Virus record (IMG/VR): IMGVR_UViG_3300046004_000591
Coordinates: 1 to 64,000 of that record
Origin: a virus
DNA length: 64,000 nt
Reading direction: 5' to 3' (one strand)
Shown: in pieces, positions 42,763-50,301 of the stretch
Layout: every line of letters starts with the position of its first letter
How positions within the stretch are numbered: position 1 is the first letter of the stretch
Translations under genes and position numbers: made by a program
The notes under the pieces: model-generated
The model's input: the letters and a program-made list of their open reading frames with translations, nothing else
Told to the model about the DNA's origin: nothing
Database searches by the model: none

Positions 42763-42928
42763 ATGTCGACGTTTCAGTTATTACCTTTAATAACACTTTT
42801 AGATTTTATTATATTACTTCAAGACTCTTTATCGAATTATTATAGTAATATTCTATACAATTAAACAACATATAATCTCTGCGTATCAGATCCCGATAAG
42901 AATGAACAAATTCTGTCGGGATTTTTAT
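42763..42928 (+). ncRNA. Predicted small RNA 3 of the cassette array
   Basis: About 166 nt; 5' end GTCGACGTTTCAGTTA, TATATTACTTCAAGACTC, hairpin TCTG-CGTAT-CAGA, terminator stem identical to copy 1 with a one-base longer loop. Confidence 0.6.
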
Positions 42929-43188
42929 TGTTTGAAATTTTAAGAATTGATATTGTTGGACGAATCATTAACATCCATTATTTGCTCGTTAATGGACTCT
43001 AGTGGAATTTTTCTGTATTATGCCAATCAAGTCTACAAGATACAATGAATCGTTCTTAAATCAACAAATAATTGGGCAGGATTTAACGATTACATCGAAA
43101 CTGTAAACATCATGTATCGAAAGAGTCTTAAGATGACATTCGATAATCTTTAACATCGAGTATGTAAACATCAACGATTAGAAACTCC

Positions 43189-43217
43189 TTTCGAAATCCT
43201 AGAAAAGACAGTATACT
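43189..43217 (+). promoter_or_regulatory. Cassette promoter 4
   Basis: TTTCGA, 17 bases, TATACT, then AGACTATGTCGACG. Confidence 0.7.
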
Positions 43218-43222
43218 AGACT

Positions 43223-43408
43223 ATGTCGACGTTTCAGTTAGTGTATCTATTGCTTTTCTAATATTCTTTTAGATTCTTTATAGACATTAATATATTACTA
43301 CAAGAACATATTATTGTCTTTATCGAGTATATTCTATACAATAATTCAACATTAAAATCTCTGCTTCCAAATCCTGATGAGAACCAACCATTCCATCAGG
43401 ATTTTTAT
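43223..43408 (+). ncRNA. Predicted small RNA 4 of the cassette array
   Basis: About 186 nt. The terminator stem is ATCCTGATG/CATCAGGAT: compared with copies 1-3 (ATCCCGA/TCGGGAT) both partners of one pair changed, a compensatory substitution that supports selection on the RNA structure. The pre-terminator hairpin is degenerate here (TCTGCTTCCAAAT). Confidence 0.6.
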
Positions 43409-43650
43409 TAGATTCAATTTCATATTATAATAGTCTATGTTGATTCGTTAACATCCATTATTTGTCCAATAATCCACCTTAATGGAACGTTTCCAATATA
43501 CACCAATCAACTCTACAGGATACATTTAATACACCTTAAAATCCAAATATGGACGGTCATTTTAAACGACAACATCGAATCAATTATAATCACGTATCGA
43601 AAGAGTCTTAAGGACATCGAATGTGTAAATTACATCCATCTAGAAACTCC

Positions 43651-43679
43651 TTTCGAAATCGATAAAAAGACAGTATACT
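43651..43679 (+). promoter_or_regulatory. Cassette promoter 5, driving the rightward operon
   Basis: TTTCGA, 17 bases, TATACT, then AGACTATGTCGACGG. No terminator follows; the ~147-base leader, almost the same as that of inverted copy M1 at its 5' part, leads into the gene at 43832. Confidence 0.72.
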
Positions 43680-43831
43680 AGACTATGTCGACGGTTTGAG
43701 TTAGTTCTATAGATTCAATTAAGTTTTCTTTATATTCTTATAGTGTCTTCCTCGACTTTAATTATTATGTTTATCTTTCTAAGATACATTTTAACATTTA
43801 TAATACTTTCAACTTAACAAGCGAGGTTTAT

Positions 43832-44035
43832 ATGAAAATCAAATTGATATTCTTAATCATAAATGTATTCAATCAACAAATTGTTACATTTAATAATGAT
43901 AAAACATTTAAGACTGTTCCTGAATGTAAGAAGGAAATCATCAGAGCGAATAAATCATTATCTGATTACAATAAAAATGTTCCAATCAAATTACAAAAAT
44001 CATTCAATTACATTAAATGTGTCGAGGAGAAATAA
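43832..44035 (+). CDS. Small protein, possible signal peptide
   Basis: 67 residues. Hydrophobic N-terminus (MKIKLIFLIINVFNQQIV) that could be a signal or anchor, then a basic/polar helix with two Cys (ECKKEI, YIKCVEEK). First gene of the rightward operon; ribosome site GCGAGG. Function unknown. Confidence 0.5.
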   Translation: MKIKLIFLIINVFNQQIVTFNNDKTFKTVPECKKEIIRANKSLSDYNKNVPIKLQKSFNYIKCVEEK

Positions 44036-44452
44036 ATGGGTATTACAATTAAAGAACGCGGATGGGCTGGTCATTTTATCTGCGCAGATAGATGTTTGTA
44101 TCGTCGTAACACTCTTATCTCAGATGGAACATATCAAGTTGTAGTGAGTTCTGTTGGTAATATGGTTCGTTTAGATTCAAATGGAAATTCAACAGAAACA
44201 TTACTTGAAATTGGATGCGATAGAGTATACGAAACAATGACATTCTTTGCTGTCGAAGAAAATGGATATATTGAAACAGATGTAACCAAAGAAATCTACT
44301 TGAATTGTAACAGAGGATTATCTAAATCGGAATTACGGGATGACATGGATAATCAAGCTGATGAGATGCATGAAGAAAATGTCCAGAAAGTTGTACAATT
44401 GATGGAATCTGGTGATATTGTCGTAATTTACAGAGAATCTTATGAAGATTAA
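44036..44452 (+). CDS. Unknown protein
   Basis: 138 residues, abutting the previous stop. FICADRCLYRRNTLISDG then strands around VVVSSVGNMVRLDSNGN and a C-terminal helix DDMDNQADEMHEENVQKVV. No family recognised. Confidence 0.5.
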   Translation: MGITIKERGWAGHFICADRCLYRRNTLISDGTYQVVVSSVGNMVRLDSNGNSTETLLEIGCDRVYETMTFFAVEENGYIETDVTKEIYLNCNRGLSKSELRDDMDNQADEMHEENVQKVVQLMESGDIVVIYRESYED

Positions 44453-44699
44453 CATGTTACGTTTTAACAAAGAACAAACATTAAAGATTCCTGGTGTCAG
44501 ATATGTTGTAACAAAAGAAGAACCTTCTGGTGATAAGAAAATGGATTTGTATCTCAATGATACGTTATCGTTCAGAGTTGGAGTAGAAGAGGATGATTCT
44601 GGCGAAGAAACAAACTTTTACGTTATAGTAACGCCTGGACATAGTGTTGAAATTAAACGATTTTTAATCTTAAATGAAATCGGATATTGGGAACAATAA
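44442..44699 (+). CDS. Unknown small protein
   Basis: 85 residues from ATG 44442, or 81 from ATG 44454 just after the previous stop. Beta-rich (YVVTKEEPSGDKKMDLYL). Its stop overlaps the next start (TAATG). Confidence 0.5.
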   Translation: MKINMLRFNKEQTLKIPGVRYVVTKEEPSGDKKMDLYLNDTLSFRVGVEEDDSGEETNFYVIVTPGHSVEIKRFLILNEIGYWEQ

Positions 44700-44908
44700 T
44701 GAAGAATAGAATTTTACATTTAATCTATTGGGTTATCTACGCAATTACAATTTCTCCGTTGGCATTATTTGGTGGTATAACATATTTCATTACGTATCCG
44801 TTCTGGTATATACATGAACAAATTGCTGATGGTATCCTACTCAAACATATAACCAACAAAGATAAAAAATTGCGAAATTGGTTACTTGACATAAGAGATA
44901 AGTTATGA
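44699..44908 (+). CDS. Small membrane protein
   Basis: 69 residues from ATG 44699. Hydrophobic LIYWVIYAITISPLALFGGI and YFITYPFWYI segments, then a charged tail. Overlaps the next ATG by four bases. Function unknown. Confidence 0.55.
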   Translation: MKNRILHLIYWVIYAITISPLALFGGITYFITYPFWYIHEQIADGILLKHITNKDKKLRNWLLDIRDKL

Positions 44909-45072
44909 AAATATATAAATCGATTGAGATGTTTGGATTATCGTTAGTGATTGTTACATTAATGATAATTTATGAACAACCATTTTTACATTGGCAATCT
45001 TATGCGATAATGTTTGGATGCGTATTAATGTCTTCGTCCAATTTCTTACAAGGGAAACACGATGTCTTGTGA
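44905..45072 (+). CDS. Small membrane protein
   Basis: 55 residues with two hydrophobic helices (GLSLVIVTLMIIY and YAIMFGCVLM). Starts inside the last codons of the preceding gene and ends inside the next. Function unknown. Confidence 0.5.
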   Translation: MKIYKSIEMFGLSLVIVTLMIIYEQPFLHWQSYAIMFGCVLMSSSNFLQGKHDVL

Positions 45073-45451
45073 TAAAATTGTTGTATCAATTAAAGAATTC
45101 AACAAATCTGGATTTACGTTAGAATATGTTGAAAACTCTACCGTCGGATTAGTGTTAGATGATTCTGACCAAATTGGTTCTTTCTTTGAATATGAAGATT
45201 CACTACATATTGTTGTTTTAACATTAGATTCCGAATTCAAATTTATAGATAAGTTCCAACAAAACGATGTTCAACATGTAATGATTTACAGAGTTGGTAA
45301 ATATGTTGAAATGAGAACATTAAATGAATCATTCCAATTATCGGATTATGATGACAATATCTTTATATTAAATGAATCTGATGGAAATGGGGTAACAATA
45401 CCAAAGATTCATTTTAACGCCTTCTTCGATGAAATTAAAGGATTGTTATGA
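45062..45451 (+). CDS. Unknown acidic protein
   Basis: 129 residues. STVGLVLDDSDQIGSFFEY, SLHIVVLTLDSEF and GDGNGVTIPKIHFNAFFDEI-like segments recall the second half of the products of 27165 and 28849, so a paralogous family of small acidic beta proteins is possible. Function unknown. Confidence 0.5.
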   Translation: MSCDKIVVSIKEFNKSGFTLEYVENSTVGLVLDDSDQIGSFFEYEDSLHIVVLTLDSEFKFIDKFQQNDVQHVMIYRVGKYVEMRTLNESFQLSDYDDNIFILNESDGNGVTIPKIHFNAFFDEIKGLL

Positions 45452-45549
45452 AGAAAGATCCTAACGTTTATTGTGTAAATTACAAACAGAATCTAATCTG
45501 GGCTCTAATTCACGACATTATCATTTTACAAAATAAATTTGTTCATTAG
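45448..45549 (+). CDS. Short ORF, unknown
   Basis: 33 codons (MKKDPNVYCVNYKQNLIWAL), start overlapping the previous stop (TTATGA). Supported by coupling only. Confidence 0.35.
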   Translation: MKKDPNVYCVNYKQNLIWALIHDIIILQNKFVH

Positions 45550-45599
45550 GTTCCATGATTACACATCAAGTAAGGCTTGGGTAAGATTAAAATAAAGAC

Positions 45600-45628
45600 T
45601 TTACTTTCGAACTAAAATGTAGTAGAAT
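45600..45628 (+). promoter_or_regulatory. Probable sigma70-like promoter TTTACT-17-TAGAAT
   Basis: Lies in the 115-base gap before the gene at 45665; a TTTCGA occurs inside the spacer. Confidence 0.5.
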
Positions 45629-45664
45629 AGATTTGTTGTTTAAATTAACTGAAAGAGGAATTAC

Positions 45665-46294
45665 ATGAAATCTGAAATAGAACAATTATTTGACATCTTT
45701 AAAAAGAATCAAGATCCTGAAGTGTTCCAGAAAAATGGATATGAAGCATTTGCTCGCAATATCATTTCAAACAAAATAATGTATATCGGTTCAACCTCAG
45801 AATTGATTGAAAATGTTGAAGAGTCTATATCTAATTATGATTGGATCGGAACATTAGGTTCAGGAACATTCAAATATGATTTCTACCAAAAGAAAAATGA
45901 ACAAATAACTAAGTTCGAAACATATAAAGATTTCAATGTATACAAATCTAAATGTGATATTGAAATAGTTGGTGTTAATTCAGAACTAATCGTTAGAAAT
46001 GAAGACGTATCAGATGTCGTTGATATTTTAAAACAATATCAAAAGGAATTATCAAAACCAGAAACATCTTCTTATGTATATTGTGTAACTATAGAAGGAT
46101 GGTATAATAATCCTGTTGTAAAACTCTTTGCCGACGAACCATCTTTAATTGAGTTTCGTGAACATACAGGATTAGACGATATTCCAACAAATGTTCATAA
46201 AAAGTTGATGGAAAACGGTTCTGTTGGTTATGAAAGAAAATATGGTAATAAACTTGTTTTAACAATTCGAATGGTATCATTGTTATTAAATTAA
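45665..46294 (+). CDS. Unknown protein
   Basis: 209 residues starting behind GAGGAA. The middle (YVYCVTIEGWYNNPVVKLFA) looks like a small alpha/beta domain, and the region before it contains VEIVGVNSEL-like strands. No family recognised. Confidence 0.5.
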   Translation: MKSEIEQLFDIFKKNQDPEVFQKNGYEAFARNIISNKIMYIGSTSELIENVEESISNYDWIGTLGSGTFKYDFYQKKNEQITKFETYKDFNVYKSKCDIEIVGVNSELIVRNEDVSDVVDILKQYQKELSKPETSSYVYCVTIEGWYNNPVVKLFADEPSLIEFREHTGLDDIPTNVHKKLMENGSVGYERKYGNKLVLTIRMVSLLLN

Positions 46295-46307
46295 GAGAGG
46301 AATCAAA

Positions 46308-46496
46308 ATGTCGGCAAATGTATTACAACACCCAATGTTAGAATTTGTATTTGGTATCCACCCAATCAGAAAACCAAGACATTCTAAAAAGAAAGTCAGA
46401 ATTGATATGAAACGGGTAAAACGATACTACATGAGAAGAATCAGCTACGGCGATAAAATTAGAATCTCTATTTACCATGGACCAACAGAAGGATAG
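46308..46496 (+). CDS. Small basic protein
   Basis: 62 residues, very basic from residue 23 onward (IRKPRHSKKKVRIDMKRVKR). Nucleic-acid binding is plausible but unproven. Ribosome site GAGAGGA. Confidence 0.5.
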   Translation: MSANVLQHPMLEFVFGIHPIRKPRHSKKKVRIDMKRVKRYYMRRISYGDKIRISIYHGPTEG

Positions 46497-46499
46497 AAA

Positions 46500-46793
46500 A
46501 TGAATCAGACTACAATCAACAAATTACGTTCGTTTGATGAATCGAACAATTATCAAACGACTCCTGTTGTAATTAAAGAAGAATATACAGTTGGAAGCAT
46601 TCAATTCAATTATGATGACTCAACGCAACAAAATGTATCCGATTACTTTAAACCGATGTTAGACAAACAAACTGACACTAAATTATCTCAGATGGAATCG
46701 GATAAATTTGTTGAATATGGTATGGCATATCAAAATGTATTAACAGGGGATATCTCTATTGTTAAAGGAGCAAAATGTGGAACAATCCAATGA
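46500..46793 (+). CDS. Unknown protein
   Basis: 97 residues, polar. Its C-terminal codons carry the ribosome site of the next gene, with which it overlaps by 17 bases. Confidence 0.5.
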   Translation: MNQTTINKLRSFDESNNYQTTPVVIKEEYTVGSIQFNYDDSTQQNVSDYFKPMLDKQTDTKLSQMESDKFVEYGMAYQNVLTGDISIVKGAKCGTIQ

Positions 46794-47115
46794 AATGAAG
46801 AATGATGTTAAACAAGATGTCCCTGAAATTGGTAGAAAGTTTGATGTTGGTAAAAACAAATATGGATTGTTACCTCCAATTTCATTAGATGAAGTCGTTA
46901 AGGTACTTACATTTGGGTCTCAGAAATATTCAGAAAATAATTGGATGTATGTTGAAGACGGAGAGAATCGTTACTTTGACGCAGCACAACGTCATATGTG
47001 GGCTTGGAAACGCGGGGAATTAACAGATTCTGAAACAGGACTATCTCATCTAGCTCATGCTGTATGTTGTCTGATGTTCCTGAATGAATTACCATATGTT
47101 AAAAATAAGATTTGA
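46777..47115 (+). CDS. Predicted dATP/dGTP diphosphohydrolase (MazG-like)
   Basis: 112 residues from GTG 46777, six bases behind AAAGGAG. GRKFDVGKNKYGLLPPISL, VLTFGSQKYSENNW, and RYFDAAQRHMWAWKRGE...SGLSHLAHAVCCLMFL carry the EhxxH- and HLAHA-type helices of the phage dATP/dGTP diphosphohydrolase N-domain family (family recalled, not searched). It could hydrolyse dGTP or dATP to adjust the phage nucleotide pool. No purZ-like gene is visible, so base substitution is not implied. Confidence 0.72.
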   Translation: MEQSNEMKNDVKQDVPEIGRKFDVGKNKYGLLPPISLDEVVKVLTFGSQKYSENNWMYVEDGENRYFDAAQRHMWAWKRGELTDSETGLSHLAHAVCCLMFLNELPYVKNKI

Positions 47116-47139
47116 CCTTCTTAAATTTTAATATATAAT
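47112..47139 (+). promoter_or_regulatory. Sigma70-like promoter TTGACC-16-TATAAT
   Basis: Overlaps the stop codon of the preceding gene. It may have been the original promoter of the tRNA region before the minus-strand endonuclease gene was inserted. Confidence 0.5.
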
Positions 47140-47144
47140 AACAT

Positions 47145-47173
47145 AAGAGTTTGATTCGTTCTCTTCAAAAATG
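47145..47173 (+). repeat. Left copy of a direct repeat flanking an endonuclease gene
   Basis: AAGAGTTT...TTCTCTTCAAAAATG, repeated at 48124-48153 with changes only in the middle. Confidence 0.65.
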
Positions 47174-47273
47174 AATTTTAAATTTATCAAATGGATTGTG
47201 CGGTATATAGTGATGAACCTCATTTTAAATGCAGCGATGAGTTGAGATATTACTGACATCCAATTTGATATTT

Positions 47274-48074
47274 TTAATTTAATTCTATAAATTTGTCGTC
47301 AATTAAATGATTTAGGAACTCTCTACAATATTTTGAAGATTTCCTAACACCCATATTTGATTTTGCGAACGATTTATAATCAGGAAATTTTGAACTCCAT
47401 AGTACAGATAAATTGCTTACTGTTAAAGTGTTGTCATTGGATGTTTCTACAAATTCTTTTATCGAATAAAATTCACCAGATAAAAATAAAGAAATTGTTT
47501 TTAATGCTCTTTCTTTATATGGATCTACATAATTTTCCATTTCGCGTTTAGAAATTTTTTTAATTTTTGGATGTTTTATTGTCCTACCTAATAACCATCC
47601 TTGATTATAGTATTCATCAAACATATTTGGTGAAATTATGGTTGGTTTAATTGAATATGGATGACAAATCCATATTTTACCGTATTGTGAATTTAATTCA
47701 CCGGATTGACATTTTGACATAACCGAAGAGAAATTTTTACGTTTAGATTCATATAATCTAGAATTATAATATCTACCACTTAGATTATTCGAACCAAATC
47801 TAATAAATGCGTGATTTAATTTATACCAAAATTTTGTATCTTTTTCAAGTATTTTACATAACAAGTAATGACATATAAAATGTTTTCTTCCTGAAATTTC
47901 AATTAAATTAGATTTTTTGTTATCGTTAGAAATACATTTTGGTATTATATGATGCGTTTCGGTATATCCTTCTGTATCAGGAGGAGAATTCATTAAAGAT
48001 TCATATATTTTAAGATATTTTGATTCTTTCACTATTACACCATATTGCGCGAACAATTGTTTTATGTTTAACAT
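47274..48074 (-). CDS. HNH homing endonuclease
   Basis: 266 residues. YTETHHIIPKCISNDNKKSN and KHFICHYLLCKIL are the HNH signature of phage homing enzymes. The C-terminal part has a helix-turn-helix-like SIKEFVETSNDNTLTVSNLS. It is the only minus-strand gene in a plus-strand region and is flanked by direct repeats, as expected for an inserted element. Confidence 0.8.
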   Translation of the reverse strand: MLNIKQLFAQYGVIVKESKYLKIYESLMNSPPDTEGYTETHHIIPKCISNDNKKSNLIEISGRKHFICHYLLCKILEKDTKFWYKLNHAFIRFGSNNLSGRYYNSRLYESKRKNFSSVMSKCQSGELNSQYGKIWICHPYSIKPTIISPNMFDEYYNQGWLLGRTIKHPKIKKISKREMENYVDPYKERALKTISLFLSGEFYSIKEFVETSNDNTLTVSNLSVLWSSKFPDYKSFAKSNMGVRKSSKYCREFLNHLIDDKFIELN

Positions 48075-48123
48075 ATTTTTATTAAAAAGAATTGATTTAA
48101 AATTACAATTATATATAATTGTA

Positions 48124-48153
48124 AAGAGTTTATGAACATTCTCTTCAAAAATG
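48124..48153 (+). repeat. Right copy of a direct repeat flanking an endonuclease gene
   Basis: AAGAGTTT...TTCTCTTCAAAAATG, matching 47145-47173; it abuts the tRNA promoter. Confidence 0.65.
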
Positions 48154-48159
48154 TTTAAT

Positions 48160-48188
48160 TTGACTTTATTATAGATGTTATATATAAT
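48160..48188 (+). promoter_or_regulatory. tRNA promoter TTGACT-17-TATAAT
   Basis: Near-consensus sigma70 promoter. The predicted start (about 48194-48195) coincides with the first base of the 18-bp inverted repeat enclosing the tRNA. Confidence 0.75.
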
Positions 48189-48204
48189 TTTGAGAGTAAT
48201 TTGT

Positions 48205-48277
48205 GGGACTATACCTTAATGAAAAAGGACTCGCCTCATAAGCGAAGCAATTCTTGGTTTGAATCCAAGTAGTCCCA
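48205..48277 (+). tRNA. tRNA with CAT anticodon (Met or Ile type), atypical
   Basis: 73 nt: acceptor GGGACTA/TAGTCCC, D stem CCTT/AAGG, anticodon stem CTCGC/GCGAA with one mismatch, loop CTCATAA (anticodon CAT at 48237-48239), T stem CTTGG/CCAAG, discriminator A, no encoded CCA. The D loop AATGAAA lacks the GG pair and the T loop TTTGAAT has T for C56, so the usual elbow contacts are missing. CAT may read AUG, or AUA if the C is lysidine-modified. Confidence 0.75.
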
Positions 48278-48336
48278 CAAATTACTCTTGATTTATATTA
48301 TACATCAACTTTGAACTTTATTATTGGAAATACAAA

Positions 48337-48993
48337 ATGAAATTATCTACAGAAACAAAAGCAATCTTAAAAAACTACGCATCAATCAACAGCAATTTGT
48401 TAATCAAAGCTGGTGGTACATTATCTACTATCTCAACAGCAAAAAACATTATGTCTGATGCTTCTGTTGTAGAAGAATTTCCTGTACAATTTGGTATCTA
48501 TGATGTAAATGAATTCCTTGGGGCTTTATCATTATTCAGCGATCCTGAATTAGAATTCAATGAAAAATTCGTACATATCAAAGAAGGCAAAAACAGCATC
48601 AAATACTATTCTGCTGAAGAAAATGTATTAACATTCCCAACCAAAGAAATCAAATTCCCAGAACCAGAAATTGAATTCCATCTACCAGCAAGTCAAATTG
48701 ACGTAATCCATAAAACTGCTTCTGTGTTGAAAGTTGCTGACATCTCATTCGTTGGTGACGGTTCAACAATCACATTGGTTATTGGTAATAAGAAATTGTC
48801 ATCTGCCAATTCATATTCAACTGAAATTGGCGAAACTGATAAAACATTTACAGTGAATCTTAAAGTTGAATTGTTGAAATTGATTTCTGGTGATTACAAT
48901 GTTTCAATCTCAAGCAAAAAAATCTCGAAGTTCCAACATACAACTAGACCAGTGAATTACTTCCTAGCAGTTGAGTCTGATTCTCAGTTTTAA
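48337..48993 (+). CDS. 45: Sliding clamp, T4 gp45-like
   Basis: 218 residues (T4: 228). N-terminal MKLSTETKAILKNYASINSNL is close to T4 gp45 (LSKDTTALLKNFATINSGI). The middle INVEFLGALSLF-like motif (YDVNEFLGALSLFSDPELEF) and the C-terminal VNYFLAVESDSQF also match. Processivity factor for the polymerase and activator of late transcription in T4. A terminator-like hairpin follows at 49039. Confidence 0.93.
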   Translation: MKLSTETKAILKNYASINSNLLIKAGGTLSTISTAKNIMSDASVVEEFPVQFGIYDVNEFLGALSLFSDPELEFNEKFVHIKEGKNSIKYYSAEENVLTFPTKEIKFPEPEIEFHLPASQIDVIHKTASVLKVADISFVGDGSTITLVIGNKKLSSANSYSTEIGETDKTFTVNLKVELLKLISGDYNVSISSKKISKFQHTTRPVNYFLAVESDSQF

Positions 48994-49038
48994 TCAAGGA
49001 GTTATGATAGATAGTTAATCTATCGAGTAAGATACAAA

Positions 49039-49073
49039 GGAGAACAATGATAAGTTGTTCTCCATTATTTTTG
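49039..49073 (+). terminator. Intrinsic terminator between clamp and clamp loader
   Basis: GGAGAACAA/TTGTTCTCC stem with ATTATTTTTG tail; probably partial, lowering loader expression relative to clamp. A second hairpin GATAGAT/ATCTATC lies at 49006-49024. Confidence 0.7.
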
Positions 49074-49088
49074 TTATGAGGAAAGTGA

Positions 49089-50039
49089 ATGAGTGAATTA
49101 ACTACAAATGAAGATGAATTTTTATGGAGTCAGAAATACAGACCGTCAAAAATTGATGAATGTATATTACCAGAAAAAATGAAATCAATGTTTAAGGATA
49201 TTGTGTCCAAGGGTGAGATTCCAAATTTACTTCTAAGTGGAATACAAGGTTCTGGTAAGACCACCGCTGCTTGGGCTTTATGTAATGAATTAGACGCTGA
49301 TGTATTATTCATTAACAGTAGTCTTGAAAATGGTATTGAAACTCTTAGAGTCAAAATTGAACAGTTTGCGTCAACAGTGTCGTTCGGTGACGGTAAAAAG
49401 ATTATCATCTTAGACGAATCTGATGCCACAACTTCGGCATTCCAAAATGCATTACGTGCTCAGATTGAAACATTCTCATCAAATTGTAGATTCATCTTAA
49501 CATGTAATACAAAATCAAAATTATCTGCTCCATTACACAGCAGATTAGTCAATGTTGATTATGTGGTTGATAAAGATGAAAAACAAGCATTAGCCGCCAA
49601 ATTCTTCAAACGAACTACTGAAATTCTTAAACAGGAACAAATTGAATTTGATCCTAAAGTAGTCGCCGAAGTTGTAACCAAACATTTTCCTGATTTTAGA
49701 AAGATTCTAAATGAATTACAACGTTACTCTGTTTCTGGTAAAATTGATACAGGAATTCTTATCAATCAATCTGCTGATTCCTATAAAGAATTAGTTGCAT
49801 TCCTGAAAGCAAAGAATTTCACTGAAGTAAGAAAATGGGTTGGAACAAATGATACAGATTCTGTTGCCTTGTTCAGAGATTTCTATGAGAACTCATCAAT
49901 GTATTTTGAACCACAATCAATACCGCAATTGATTCTCATTCTAGCTGATTATCAACATAAAGCAGCATTTGTTGCTGATGCTGAATTGAATATCATGGCA
50001 TCAATGGTTGAGATTATGTCTAGTTGTGTATTTAAATAA
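49089..50039 (+). CDS. 44: Clamp loader ATPase subunit, T4 gp44-like
   Basis: 316 residues (T4: 319). Walker A GIQGSGKT at 51-58, Walker B IIILDESD at 105-112, and an SRL arginine-finger segment (LHSRLVNVDYV). The N-terminal LWSQKYRPSKIDECILP is the standard RFC/gp44 opening. Opens and loads the clamp with gp62. Confidence 0.95.
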   Translation: MSELTTNEDEFLWSQKYRPSKIDECILPEKMKSMFKDIVSKGEIPNLLLSGIQGSGKTTAAWALCNELDADVLFINSSLENGIETLRVKIEQFASTVSFGDGKKIIILDESDATTSAFQNALRAQIETFSSNCRFILTCNTKSKLSAPLHSRLVNVDYVVDKDEKQALAAKFFKRTTEILKQEQIEFDPKVVAEVVTKHFPDFRKILNELQRYSVSGKIDTGILINQSADSYKELVAFLKAKNFTEVRKWVGTNDTDSVALFRDFYENSSMYFEPQSIPQLILILADYQHKAAFVADAELNIMASMVEIMSSCVFK

Positions 50040-50047
50040 GGAAAAAC

Positions 50048-50293
50048 ATGGAATTGATTAGTTTTATCTGCTGGATTATATCAGCATACATGTTTGGATA
50101 TTACAACGGATCTTACACCAAACAAGAGAAAGAACCAGAGAAGGAATTGTTTGTTGTGATTGAATTTGAGGATGAACGATTCTTTGCGTATGAAATTCGT
50201 TCAACAAAATTCTTGGCAGACGCATCAAATGTTGATGAATTGGTTGATAAAATTGAAACAGAATATAACGACCATGTAATCTATTATGCATAA
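50048..50293 (+). CDS. Small protein with N-terminal membrane helix
   Basis: 81 residues; helix ISFICWIISAYMFGYYNG then an acidic domain (VVIEFEDERFFAYEIR). Inserted between clamp loader genes 44 and 62, where T4 has none. Function unknown. Confidence 0.5.
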   Translation: MELISFICWIISAYMFGYYNGSYTKQEKEPEKELFVVIEFEDERFFAYEIRSTKFLADASNVDELVDKIETEYNDHVIYYA

Positions 50294-50301
50294 GGAATTA
50301 T

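Larger units (their letters stand above)
41590..43820 (+). repeat. Five tandem ~460-bp promoter cassettes
   Basis: The gene-poor divergent junction is almost wholly built of this repeat. The -10 elements lie at 41813, 42273, 42752, 43212 and 43674, a period of 460-480 bases. Each unit has, in order: TCCATTATTTG...TGGAAT (absent or decayed in unit 1), CAATCAACTCTACAGGAT, a TCGA-rich block (ACATCGAA, GTATCGAAAGA, ACATCGAGT), a promoter, a conserved 5' transcript start GACTATGTCGACGTTTCAG, and, in units 1-4, an intrinsic terminator. Copies are diverged (not assembly duplicates). Two further copies lie inverted at 11.4 and 12.6 kb. Confidence 0.9.

Noticed and set aside
41590-43820. CRISPR array or simple tandem duplication
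   Set aside because: Units are ~460 bp, diverged, and contain promoters and terminators; no short repeat-spacer pattern.
46777-47115. Evidence for diaminopurine (Z) genome substitution from the dATP/dGTP diphosphohydrolase
   Set aside because: No purZ-like or dATP-specific HD triphosphohydrolase partner is visible, and this family is widespread in phages with normal bases.
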